Notes: generated by a model not told the origin, from the sequence alone. 64,000 nt of DNA from Emticicia agri (GCF_004168285.1 NZ_SEWF01000029.1:1-64000); one strand, 5' to 3'. Positions 9,097 to 17,013 are shown, counted from the first letter of the stretch. Translations and numbers: made by a program.

Positions 9097-10374
9097 CTAT
9101 TTTTTAAATATCAAAATATATTCTTCGGGGTAAACCATCCTACTATTTACACTATCAACTTTAGAAAATTTTCCTGTAGTTTTATCTCTGATAGTAGGAA
9201 TTAATTTATGAGGAATTGCTCTTTTTATTAAATCTTCAGGCTTAAATCCAAGATTTGTCAATACTTCAACAAAGAACTCAGCTGTTTTTATCTTAATATT
9301 GCGTAATTCAGTGTTACCCACAACCAGACAGATTGTTCCATTATCTTTAATAATACGGTTCATTTCTAAGCATACATAATACATATCATTAAAGTAGTTG
9401 GCAACCTCTCTGGCAGATTTTTTATGCCTTTCGTTTACAGCATCAATAATTTCATTTGCAATCTTAGATGGCACTTCAATTCCTGTATTATTAGAATAAA
9501 AAGTGCCTATAAAGTTCTTTCTAAACTTAGGTAAGTCATCTATATAGCCAAACCAAAAGCCCGTCAGTTGGTGAATATCTGCGTATTCATATGAGGTGAC
9601 ATAAGGAGGAGAAGTTATAATAGCATCTATTGATTTTGACTCTATTGTTGTTTTTCTTGCGTCTTCTAACTTTATTTCACATTGAGTTGTAAAAAAACCA
9701 TTTTCTTCTAAAACTTTAAAGAATTCTCTATTCTTCTTTTCCATTACTCGATAATGCCGTTTGAACTCACTAAACGAATCTTTCCCATCTTTATCAGGAT
9801 CAATTTGAGGTTTTGTGCTTGATTGTAGCCATCGAGAACTATTTTTGAGAATATTTGAAAGACAACAATAGAAAAAGTCCTTAATATGTTGCTCACAACT
9901 TAATTGATCAATTATATTTATTAAAAAAGCTATTTTATTTTTTTCATCTTCAGTAAACCAATAATCAATTCTTTCATGCACTTTTGAAGTAAAAGCTAAC
10001 CCATCTACATAATTATCTATTTTAGCTATAATGGAATCATAGTTGGCATTAAGAATTTCAGGAGAGACTGGATGAATTTTAGCTTTTGTGATAAGTTCAG
10101 CCACAGGATTAATATCCACACCAATTGATTTTCTCCCATGGACTTTAGCTTCTACTAATGTTGTTCCACAACCTGCGAATAAGTCAGCAATAGTATCTTG
10201 AGGATTAGTATAGTTATCTATTAATTTACTGACTAAATTAGGCAAGAATTTAGCAGGATACCTATGATATCCATGAGTCCATTTATTGACAGACTTTTCC
10301 TTTTCAAAGCTCCAATTCGCATCCAATTCAAGATTATCAAATCTGTTTTTTATTGAATTAGGTGTTACAGCCAT
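9097..10374 (-). CDS. DNA methyltransferase (N4-cytosine/N6-adenine type)
   Basis: This 425-residue protein has the S-adenosylmethionine motif DLFAGCGTT (residues 64-72) followed by the catalytic motif TSPPY (254-258). That order and the SPPY form fit an amino-methyltransferase acting on cytosine N4 or adenine N6. HGYHRYPAKFLP (35-46) just before motif I is typical of this subgroup. About 180 residues between motifs I and IV form a helical insertion that may hold the target-recognition region. It is the first gene of a three-gene minus-strand operon. No restriction nuclease is adjacent, so it is not an ordinary restriction-modification pair; it probably marks DNA for the dual ATPase system. 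The start at 10374 is an ATG (MAVTPNS) after a 166-base AT-rich leader. Confidence 0.85.
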   Translation of the reverse strand: MAVTPNSIKNRFDNLELDANWSFEKEKSVNKWTHGYHRYPAKFLPNLVSKLIDNYTNPQDTIADLFAGCGTTLVEAKVHGRKSIGVDINPVAELITKAKIHPVSPEILNANYDSIIAKIDNYVDGLAFTSKVHERIDYWFTEDEKNKIAFLINIIDQLSCEQHIKDFFYCCLSNILKNSSRWLQSSTKPQIDPDKDGKDSFSEFKRHYRVMEKKNREFFKVLEENGFFTTQCEIKLEDARKTTIESKSIDAIITSPPYVTSYEYADIHQLTGFWFGYIDDLPKFRKNFIGTFYSNNTGIEVPSKIANEIIDAVNERHKKSAREVANYFNDMYYVCLEMNRIIKDNGTICLVVGNTELRNIKIKTAEFFVEVLTNLGFKPEDLIKRAIPHKLIPTIRDKTTGKFSKVDSVNSRMVYPEEYILIFKK

Positions 10375-10540
10375 GAGTTGAGGTCAGATAGATTGATTTT
10401 AAAAACTGCAAAATAGATTTATTTTTATTCATAACAAAAAAAAAAAAAGTGAATCTATTCTTTCAGCGTAAAACATCTTATTCATCGGTATTTATTATTT
10501 AATTTTTTGATATTATTTGTAAATAGAGTTCCTTTTTCTC

Positions 10541-11545
10541 TTACCCAAACCTCCTATTAGGCGCTTTAGGGTCAAGGGTTATTACATTAAACATATCATA
10601 TACACGGCTGGCGGCGGCTTCTCCATAAAGGGCTGCGAGTTTTTCGGGTGTTTCAGCATTTGAAATCAGATGAACCCGTAGGCCCGGATGGTCGTAAATC
10701 TCCATCAGTACCCTTTCCATCACATTCACAGGCGTAGTTTTAAATGAATCGCCCCGCACAATTACCGACAACTGCTCTCTTCCTACCTCTTCAATCAGCA
10801 AATCATACCTCGAAAAACCATACATATTTTCTTCATCGGGTATGGGTTTTTCTGATAAAACCCTTCGCATGGTCTGGTCGGGGCTATCGATATAGCTCTC
10901 CACAATATCTTGCGCTTTCACAATCCTGAACGATGATAGCGGATTATCTTTAAAAGCTGTGAGCAAAGTAGATTTGCCTGTGCCTACCCTGCCTAAAAGA
11001 CAAATTCCCTTGTTTTTGTTCATTGCAGAGGGCGACGGCGCATGAAAATAACTCAGACACAACTCAAAGGCTTTTACGCAGTAATTGTCGAGAATAAATC
11101 TTTTTACCGGATTCCGCTCCTTTACCAGACTATCCAGATTCACTAATATTCGCCCCTTAAAATCTGCCAGACTTACGTTGCGCATGGCACTTATCTGCGC
11201 CTCTCTGAAAGCCACCTGCCTTTGTGCAATTTCTATGGCATCTTGCTTCTGCTGCTTTTTCACATAATCAAATGCCTTAGAAAAATACTCGCTTGTCAGT
11301 CGGTCGGCCAAGGTCTGTATAAACTCCTGCCTTATCGGCTCACTCAATTTCCCGGCCTGTTCACTGGCCGACAAAATCGGGTAAATGGCGGCAAAGAGTT
11401 TATCCAGCAAAGGTCTGAACTCCTTTTCCCGAAACTCGGCGTAAGACCCCGTCTGTTCCTGGTTCAACGACTGAATCATCATCGGCTGTTTGCTCAACAA
11501 TTTTTCGTCCAGACCCGGGGGTTTTCTGGGCAAATGGTTTTCCAT
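10541..11545 (-). CDS. DnaC/IstB-like helicase loader ATPase
   Basis: The 334-residue protein has an N-terminal helical region (1-170) and a AAA+ core. Walker A is GRVGTGKST (185-193), the Walker B-like segment is DLLIEEVG (248-255), and the C-terminal stretch SNAETPEKLAALYGEAAASR is the sensor/arginine-finger region typical of DnaC, which loads the replicative helicase at an origin. The canonical Asp-Asp of Walker B is Glu-Glu here. The gene overlaps the end of the Rep-like gene by 146 bases if the first ATG is used; ATGs at codons 22-23 would shorten the overlap to about 80. Rep followed by loader is the order of the lambda O and P genes, which supports a phage-type replication module. Confidence 0.75.
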   Translation of the reverse strand: MENHLPRKPPGLDEKLLSKQPMMIQSLNQEQTGSYAEFREKEFRPLLDKLFAAIYPILSASEQAGKLSEPIRQEFIQTLADRLTSEYFSKAFDYVKKQQKQDAIEIAQRQVAFREAQISAMRNVSLADFKGRILVNLDSLVKERNPVKRFILDNYCVKAFELCLSYFHAPSPSAMNKNKGICLLGRVGTGKSTLLTAFKDNPLSSFRIVKAQDIVESYIDSPDQTMRRVLSEKPIPDEENMYGFSRYDLLIEEVGREQLSVIVRGDSFKTTPVNVMERVLMEIYDHPGLRVHLISNAETPEKLAALYGEAAASRVYDMFNVITLDPKAPNRRFG

Positions 11546-12389
11546 GCTTATGGGCTATAGTATTTTTATAATACGGAATCCAGTACAAAAAATTCTCACG
11601 GGCAGCTATGATATCCTTCCAGTTTTTATGCTTTTCCAGACCAAATTTGGTTTCCACAAAGGTTTCCACTACCTGAGCATATTCTTCCGGTTTAATCTCA
11701 CTGTTTTTGGCAGCCATTCTGCCTATTTCGCTTTTAAGCAAATCTGCCTTTAGCTGTTCTTTCGTAAAAGACTCACCAACCTCTGTAGCCGCCTCACTTT
11801 TCTGAGCAGCAACCTCAGGCAACGTTTCATCAGTTGCCTCATTTTTTTCAGGCAAATCATTTTCAACCGTCGGTAAGTTATTTCTACTATTATTTTCTTT
11901 TAGTTTAGTTTCGTTTAGTTTAATTATAGGTGGTGGTTTAGGTGCTACTTTAGGTATCACTTTAGGTGTCAGTTTAGGTATCAGTATAGGTGTCAGATTC
12001 TGATACCTATCGGCTTCTTCCTCTACTTTGTCAGTAGGTTTAGGTGTCAATTTCTGATACCTTTCTGGTGTTTCAACCACTACATTTTCCTGTTTTGTAC
12101 GGGTATTAGGTATCAGAATCTGATACCTTGTTTTGTTACTCTGTCCTTTACCACCCGATACAAACTCAATCAGTCCGACCTGTTTCAAACGGTTACGTGA
12201 AGTCTTCAACGTATTTACGCTCATCCCGACATTGGCAGACACCCTGCTGTCTGAATGCCAGAAATCATTTACCCAGCCTAAACTATTTGCTGTTTTTATC
12301 AGATAAAAATAAAGCTTAGTTTCCCAGCCCGTAAATTGAGCACCCTCATCTAATCGCCAGAAATGATTGATTAAGTCAATATAATTCAT
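11400..12389 (-). CDS. Replisome-organiser-like Rep protein with winged-helix N terminus
   Basis: I choose the ATG at 12389 (MNYIDLINHFWRL), because proteins of this Bacteroidetes family typically begin that way; ATGs at 12455 and upstream to 12554 are possible. From 12389 the protein has 329 residues. Residues 1-100 look like a winged helix that binds DNA (SANVGMSVNTLKTSRNRLKQ as recognition region). A low-complexity Pro/Lys/Thr linker follows (about 110-165, repeated RYQxLTP and TPKxIPK units), then a C-terminal helical part with a DnaD-like look. The linker is encoded by the iteron-like repeats at 11937-12128. The gene runs into that for the helicase loader. It probably starts replication of an integrated element. 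Confidence 0.65.
   Translation of the reverse strand: MNYIDLINHFWRLDEGAQFTGWETKLYFYLIKTANSLGWVNDFWHSDSRVSANVGMSVNTLKTSRNRLKQVGLIEFVSGGKGQSNKTRYQILIPNTRTKQENVVVETPERYQKLTPKPTDKVEEEADRYQNLTPILIPKLTPKVIPKVAPKPPPIIKLNETKLKENNSRNNLPTVENDLPEKNEATDETLPEVAAQKSEAATEVGESFTKEQLKADLLKSEIGRMAAKNSEIKPEEYAQVVETFVETKFGLEKHKNWKDIIAARENFLYWIPYYKNTIAHKHGKPFAQKTPGSGRKIVEQTADDDSVVEPGTDGVLRRVSGKGVQTFAG
11937..12128. repeat. Iteron-like array inside the rep gene, candidate replication origin
   Basis: Five directly repeated 12-bp units of the form TTTAGGTRTCAN lie head to tail at 11937, 11949, 11961, 11973 and 11985; the first is degenerate. Three 21-bp inverted repeats with arms AGGTRTCA and TGATACCT around five bases follow at 11988-12008, 12042-12062 and 12108-12128. 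The half-sites of direct and inverted repeats are the same word. Iterons inside the gene of their own binding protein, upstream of a helicase-loader gene, are the arrangement of the phage lambda origin. The stretch also codes for the Pro/Lys linker of Rep, so part of the regularity could come from the amino-acid repeat. The perfect palindromes are harder to explain that way. Confidence 0.6.
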
Positions 12390-12586
12390 TGAAATACCTG
12401 AGTTACTGATGGATTGAGCAGCCGTTGCGTTAGCGAATACAAGTTTATTCTGCATGGATTTACAGAAACCCAGCCCTACAACTTCAATAGTTTTGATGAG
12501 CAATAAGCATTGAAAAACACGCAGGTAATTCAAACTCATCACCCTTAAAACCAATCAATCGCCGCAGTGGCGGCTCAATCGTTTAA

Positions 12587-12850
12587 TCACGAAATTTTAT
12601 TTACCGTCAGGATATTCTTGGTAAAAACTGTGGCAACCGTCAATTTGGGTTCAAGTACAATCTTGCCCACAGTACCAGATGAGATAAATCCCTGCTCTAT
12701 CAGGAGCTTGTGCAGACCTGCGTGAGTATCGTCAGGAACCACATCAAGCAGTTTCCCGACAATTCTCAATTTGTTTTTCTGAACCACTTCTACCTGTTGC
12801 AATAAAAGTTTTTCAAATTCTTCCAATCGGGAAGTTTGTAGTATTGTCAT
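12587..12850 (-). CDS. Small protein of the replication module, unknown function
   Basis: This 87-residue protein lies between the rep-like gene and recT on the same strand. The N-terminal half is helical (EEFEKLLLQQVEVVQ) and the rest is mixed. I do not recognise a family. Its position suggests a role in replication or recombination of the element, but nothing in the sequence proves it. The start is an ATG at 12850; a GC-poor leader of 190 bases with no other signal separates it from recT. Confidence 0.5.
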   Translation of the reverse strand: MTILQTSRLEEFEKLLLQQVEVVQKNKLRIVGKLLDVVPDDTHAGLHKLLIEQGFISSGTVGKIVLEPKLTVATVFTKNILTVNKIS

Positions 12851-13041
12851 AAGTTTAAAAATAGAACATTAGATAATTAAGGTCAGTCGCCCGACCATTC
12901 GGATTGATTTTCTTCCTCTTTTTCTTGAAAAAAAGCAGCTTTTACTAACCATGAACTATATACGCACAGCAACGTATATACCACACAGCAGCATATTTTT
13001 AAAAAAGTTGTGAGATTCAGTCTTAGAATAACTTTAGCTTA

Positions 13042-13932
13042 TTAAGCCGATTTACGGTATAATTCCTGCTTGCGTGATTCATACATTTCTACCAGCCCGA
13101 AATCATACACGTGTTCATCTACCAGTTCCAGTTGTTCAAGCGTCATGGCATTGCTGATAAAACTGGCAATGCGTTGTAATTCTTTGTCTTTGGCGGTTTC
13201 TTCGGTATCGGCATTATCGGGCTGATTATCAATATACTCTACCTCTGTGCCCTCTACATTATGTATCACCGACTGGTCGGTAATCACAGCTTTCTGCATT
13301 TCAACCGATAGCGGGGCATCACCGCTGTTCAGGTGCAGTTTGGTTACTGTTTTCAGTGCCATTTTGTCAAAGTCTTCTGCCCATAAACCTTTGCCGTTCT
13401 TGAAGGTCTGCGAGTACCTTTTCCCGTGTCGGTGTACCGAATCGGCATCCATAAAAAACGTACTTTCATACCCATTAAGCAACCTGAAATTGCTCGCATA
13501 GCCCACCACCTTGTCTGATGTTTTTTTGTCCCACTCAAAATGAAAACCCTGAAAAGACTCGTCATCAATTTTCTGTCCTTCATACACTATCTTGGCATCA
13601 AGGGTCTGGTACTGCCCACTCCTGATAGCCAATTGCTTAAAGCCCTTATACCCAATCAGAAACTGAGCCAGTTGTCTACCGCTTTTGCGGTCGTTGTATG
13701 GCACCAGATAAGCAAAACCGAGGTTGTTGCTCAGGGGCAAGTCTAAAGTAGCAGCCGTAGCGGCTGCATGATACACACTGGTCGGGTCGGCTCTTTTGAG
13801 CAATTCGTTACTGGCTACAATCTGTAACACCGAGGTCATAAAAGCAGGTGCCCTTTTGCCCAGCAACTCCTCAAATTTCTGCTTCACCGAAACCTTACTG
13901 AAAAAGTCTTTGGTTGTTAACTGTTCTGACAT
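13042..13932 (-). CDS. recT: RecT family single-strand annealing recombinase
   Basis: The 296-residue protein matches the RecT fold in order and wording. It has a helical N terminus (LGKRAPAFMTSVLQIVASN), the core segment SVYHAAATAATLDLPLSNNLGFAYLVPY, then AQFLIGYKGFKQLAIRSGQY, which is the most conserved part of the family. RecT proteins coat single-stranded DNA and anneal it to a homologous strand. They are usually encoded by phages or plasmids next to an exonuclease, but I see no RecE-like exonuclease in this window. The acidic tail (residues 230-250) is common in the family. The gene belongs with the rep and loader genes on the same strand. Confidence 0.85.
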   Translation of the reverse strand: MSEQLTTKDFFSKVSVKQKFEELLGKRAPAFMTSVLQIVASNELLKRADPTSVYHAAATAATLDLPLSNNLGFAYLVPYNDRKSGRQLAQFLIGYKGFKQLAIRSGQYQTLDAKIVYEGQKIDDESFQGFHFEWDKKTSDKVVGYASNFRLLNGYESTFFMDADSVHRHGKRYSQTFKNGKGLWAEDFDKMALKTVTKLHLNSGDAPLSVEMQKAVITDQSVIHNVEGTEVEYIDNQPDNADTEETAKDKELQRIASFISNAMTLEQLELVDEHVYDFGLVEMYESRKQELYRKSA

Positions 13933-14312
13933 TTTTGTTTAATTTGTTATAATTTGGGATTGTTTCGTTTGTAAAAAAGCGATGCCGAAAGACCCTTTTC
14001 ACCTACACTGATGGAAAACCTCACCCATTGAATGAGCGTAATTATCCATCAATGATTTTCTCTATAACCCGCAACATTTGTTTGGGGCATAAAGATGTGG
14101 GAAAGGGTCATTTTCTGCACGCAGTGGTCGATTCACCAACCACTATTTTATCTACTTTTTGGGATACTGATACTATTGCGCTGATTCAGGCCTGCAGCCA
14201 AGGCCTGATAGTCAGTAAGCATAGTACTAAGAAGCGTCTGTTTTAGCGTTTTCGTACCTTTTTTCAGGGTATTCGGCGCTGTATATTTTTCTGTTTCAGG
14301 GATTTAGAAACG

Positions 14313-14977
14313 CCTCCTCCAACCGGAGGAGGGTTTGAACATTTCCCTAAAAACTAACTATTTCAAAACTCATGACGAGCTATAAAATCTTTTAAAGTAT
14401 GGTGAAATTGAGAGTTTCTCCTCACCCCGCGCGGCGTCCGCTCTAAATCTCCCTCTCCAGCAGGAGAGGGGTTGGGGTGAGGCGGTCGCCGCGCGGAAAA
14501 ACTTACAATAAATACTATTTAACTACTAAAAACTCTTCTAAAACCCTCGCTTGCTCCAAAATTTAATCCAGACAAATATTTAACAATCACAGCCAGCCAA
14601 AACTTTCAAAAAATTCCTCCTCCAAACCGAAGGAGGATTTTAAATCTATTTTCCTAAACGTGATTAAAGGCACAAATTCAAGAAAAATGCCTCCTCCATA
14701 CCCAAGGAGGATTTTCGTTATATTTATTCCTAACTTAACTAAACTTAACCTGACACTTCCGCACTTTTCAAAACACCTCCCCGTTATCCGGGGAGGTTTT
14801 ATTCTTCCTGACATAACCCCCAACAACAGTATATATACAATCACAGCATTCAATTCAGTTATTCAAAAAATACCTCCTCCAAACCGAAGGAGGATTTCTG
14901 AATAAATATTAGTCATGAAATAAAAGCATACTCAGTTTTTGGCAATAGTCAAAAACACCTCCTCTAAACAGAGGAGG
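14313..14977. repeat. Array of six short GGAGG hairpins
   Basis: Six units with the core CCTCCTCC, 4-9 bases, then (A)GGAGG start at 14313, 14616, 14690, 14776, 14873 and 14958. Most are preceded by TTCAAAAA and followed by ATTTTAA or similar, so the repeated unit is about 35 bp. From the second copy on, the spacing is 74-97 bp and the spacers are unrelated, apart from a shared CAATCACAGC before copies two and five. The fourth copy carries compensating changes (CCTCCCCG with CGGGGAGG), and the sixth CCTCCTCT with AGAGGAGG. This suggests the stem is what is conserved. Confidence 0.7.
14420..14495. repeat. Composite intergenic repeat, copy 1, with two 14-bp micro-insertions
   Basis: The element begins CCTCACCC and ends GGGGTTGGGGTGAGG, forming a long imperfect inverted repeat around CTCTCCAGCAGGAGAG. 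The left arm is interrupted by CGCGCGGCGTCCGC at 14428-14441; the right end is followed by GCGGTCGCCGCGCG at 14482-14495. Other copies lie at 34284-34408 and 44766-44866. Confidence 0.7.
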
Positions 14978-15267
14978 ATTTTAAACACTGCATATATATT
15001 GATAAAACTTATCCGTTTTAACTATCAGCACGTAGCCAATGCACCCCAAACCTTCCTCCTGTTTCGACCTATCACAGATAGAATATTTTCCCCGGTTAGT
15101 TGTGTGTATATTAACACAGGTGCATTATTTATCAGCGTACCAACTATATGAATACAGGCCCGAATCAGGCTAAATTTTTTGTGTGTGGATTCAGTTTTTT
15201 TTCCAAATCTTTAAATTTTATATTGCACAATTACGCATTTTTAGTATTTTTGTCTTGAAAAACTCAT

Positions 15268-15308
15268 TTGTTCGTAATTTATTGAACAAAAATAACGAAC
15301 AAGTTCGT
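15268..15308. promoter_or_regulatory. Operator-like inverted repeats upstream of the CI-like repressor
   Basis: Two overlapping palindromic signals lie 54-94 bases before the repressor start. One is TTTGTTC at 15268 pairing with GAACAAA at 15284-15290; the other is a perfect ACGAAC-AA-GTTCGT at 15295-15308. The half-site GTTCGT also occurs at 15270. Such paired sites before a phage-type repressor gene usually serve autoregulation. Binding by the adjacent repressor is inferred. Confidence 0.55.
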
Positions 15309-15361
15309 ATTATGCAAACATATTTTGCAAATTATTTTTATTTTTAAATCATACATTCACC

Positions 15362-16057
15362 ATGACTATTGGCATACCACCGGTGAGCGGAACCGAAATC
15401 AGGGGTTTCCGCAAGAAAAACAAGCTCTCACAAACAGAGTTCGCCGAACTTGTTGGTGTTTCCATGAGAGCCGTACAACTATGGGAAAGCGGCGACAGAA
15501 ATGTATCAAGCCTTGCCGAAAAGACCATCAGAGAGGTGTTTCTGAATTATAAAAAAGCCGGCTTAGAGAATGCGTATGTCAATACCAACGGCAATAAATT
15601 TATCACCAATGCCGAAGGCGACCTACTGGTGGAAGTACCCTTGCTGAGTAAAGAAGCCTTTGCCCGCTACCTTGATGAACTAAGCGATGCAGGTACGTTT
15701 CAGTTTGAAGAAAAAGTACCTTTTGTGGTTGACAAAATAGATAGAGGTAATTTTATTGCTTTCAGGATTTCGGGCGATAGCATGAACGGCGGCAAAATAG
15801 ATGATACACCCGACAGAGCCACTGTATTAGGTAAAGAATTACCGATGGATTTGTGGATGGACGGCTTTGGAGAATCAAGATTCGGCTGGATTATCCTCAC
15901 CAAACGCAATGTATTATTTAAAGATATTGTGGCTTTCGACCGTGCCACGGCTACCATTACCTGCCACAGCCGCAACGATAGCCCCGAATACTGCGATTTT
16001 AAACTCTCGCTGAACGATGTACACAAGATATTTAAAGTAATCAAGCGGACTTTCTAA
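15362..16057 (+). CDS. CI-like repressor: XRE helix-turn-helix with S24-like C-terminal domain
   Basis: The 231-residue protein has an N-terminal helix-turn-helix (residues 11-63, core LSQTEFAELVGVSMRAVQLWESG). After a linker it has a C-terminal part with FRISGDSMNGG, where Ser140 in GDSM is the position of the S24/LexA peptidase nucleophile. The partner Lys would be near Lys187 (VLFKDIV); I could not confirm it or a cleavage-site Ala-Gly. Proteins of this type keep prophage or mobile-element genes silent and can be inactivated after DNA damage. The gene is preceded by operator-like palindromes and faces away from recT/rep. It fits as the main switch of the replication module at 10.5-14 kb. 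Confidence 0.75.
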   Translation: MTIGIPPVSGTEIRGFRKKNKLSQTEFAELVGVSMRAVQLWESGDRNVSSLAEKTIREVFLNYKKAGLENAYVNTNGNKFITNAEGDLLVEVPLLSKEAFARYLDELSDAGTFQFEEKVPFVVDKIDRGNFIAFRISGDSMNGGKIDDTPDRATVLGKELPMDLWMDGFGESRFGWIILTKRNVLFKDIVAFDRATATITCHSRNDSPEYCDFKLSLNDVHKIFKVIKRTF

Positions 16058-16169
16058 GATTTTATTCAGAAACAAGCGTCTTTAAGCCTGATTGAGTTCA
16101 TACGCAAAATCAAATGCAGCCTATAGCAAACAAACCTGAAATTTTATTTCCACCATTGCCCTGAATCAT

Positions 16170-16177
16170 TAACTTTG
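16170..16177 (+). promoter_or_regulatory. Candidate Bacteroidetes -7 box
   Basis: TAACTTTG fits the TAnnTTTG -7 element of the Bacteroidetes primary sigma factor and lies 31 bases before the ATG at 16208. The matching -33 TTG is not clear. Confidence 0.35.
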
Positions 16178-16207
16178 CTGTTAGTATCATTCCCTATAAA
16201 AACTAAC

Positions 16208-16534
16208 ATGCAATCTGAAAAAAGTCAGGAGGTGACTCGTCGCTTCTTTGAAATTCTTGATGAACTTGTGCAGATGGGTCATATCCATTTCATGAACGAT
16301 TTTTATGTTGAAAACAACATTAACAGCCGCAATATCTACCAACTAAAAAAAGATTATAGTCGTGATATTCTGCAATTAGAGTGGCTTTCTATTTTAATAG
16401 AAAAATACAAGGTATCAGGCGATTATCTGCTGACAGGCAAAGGTAAAAAATATAAAAAACCGTTAGAGTTGATAGAAAGACCCAAACGCCGTAAATACGT
16501 AAAGCAGAAAGCAGTGGTGGCCGTTCCGGCCTGA
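16208..16534 (+). CDS. Small basic DNA-binding-like protein
   Basis: I start at the ATG at 16208 (MQSEKSQEVTRRFFEILDELV), giving 108 residues; a TTG 33 bases upstream is less likely because a -7 promoter box overlaps it. The middle, NNINSRNIYQLKKDYSRDILQLEWLSILIEKYKVS, followed by GDYLLTGKGK, looks like the second half of a phage-repressor-type helix-turn-helix protein. The tail is strongly basic. I do not know its function; it could be a second regulator of the adjacent island. Confidence 0.5.
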   Translation: MQSEKSQEVTRRFFEILDELVQMGHIHFMNDFYVENNINSRNIYQLKKDYSRDILQLEWLSILIEKYKVSGDYLLTGKGKKYKKPLELIERPKRRKYVKQKAVVAVPA

Positions 16535-16586
16535 CAGCATGAAGCTATTACTTTGAAATACATAAATTCCATAAACAACTAATCCA

Positions 16587-17003
16587 ATGAGCAACCAAAT
16601 TACGGTTACTGCCAACATCAGCGCACCCGTTGAAAAAGTATGGAAAGACTATACTACGCCAGAAAGCGTTCAGCAATGGAACAATGCTTCTCCTGACTGG
16701 CATACGCCAAAAGCATCAAATGACCTACGTGTAGGCGGAGAGTTTTGTTATACAATGGCCGCCAAAGACGGCAGTTTCAGTTTTGATTTCAGCGGCATCT
16801 ACGATAATGTAGTAGAAAACCAACTGATTGCATACACGATGGGCGATGGCAGAAAAGTATCAGTAACGTTTACAGAGAACGGCGATTCTACCGATGTTGA
16901 AACCGTTTTTGACCCTGAAAACCAGAACCCTGCCGAAATGCAGCAACAAGGCTGGCAAGCCATTCTGAATAATTTCAAGGCGTATGTTGAGACAACGCTT
17001 TGA
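16587..17003 (+). CDS. SRPBCC family protein (AHSA1-like)
   Basis: The 138-residue protein has the layout of an Aha1/START-like fold: ANISAPVEKVWKDYTTPESVQQWNNASPDWHTPKA at the start, then RVGGEFCYTMAAKDG, then a C-terminal helix GWQAILNNFKAYVE. Members of this family in bacteria often bind hydrophobic ligands, and most lack a known substrate. It is a single gene between the island and an 18-bp inverted-repeat terminator, so I regard it as the first gene of the chromosomal backbone on this side. Confidence 0.8.
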   Translation: MSNQITVTANISAPVEKVWKDYTTPESVQQWNNASPDWHTPKASNDLRVGGEFCYTMAAKDGSFSFDFSGIYDNVVENQLIAYTMGDGRKVSVTFTENGDSTDVETVFDPENQNPAEMQQQGWQAILNNFKAYVETTL

Positions 17004-17013
17004 AAGAATAACC

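Larger units (their letters stand above)
13933..15361. other. 1.4 kb gene-poor region between recT and the repressor gene
   Basis: I find no convincing gene here. Open frames at 14028-14246 (+) and 14587-14905 (both strands) are low in coding character, and the latter run through repeats. The stretch holds the six-copy GGAGG hairpin array (14313-14977), one copy of the CTCACCC/GGGTGAGG composite repeat with two 14-mers (14420-14495), and, at its right end, the repressor operator region. Confidence 0.6.

Noticed and set aside
11937-11996. Direct repeats explained only by the protein repeat
   Set aside because: The TP/IP amino-acid repeat explains a 12-bp period but not the perfect inverted copies with the same half-site, so I kept the origin reading as more likely, with moderate confidence.
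14028-14246. 72-codon plus-strand gene
   Set aside because: No recognisable domain or promoter, and it lies in a repeat-rich region; minus-strand frames there are also short. It could be real but is not supported.
14587-14905. Overlapping open frames on both strands
   Set aside because: They run through the GGAGG hairpins, and their translations consist largely of repeat-derived words.
14313-14977. CRISPR array
   Set aside because: Repeats are diverged, only partly alike (35 bp with changing loops), spacing varies from 74 to 97 bp apart from one 303-bp gap, and no cas gene is present in the window.
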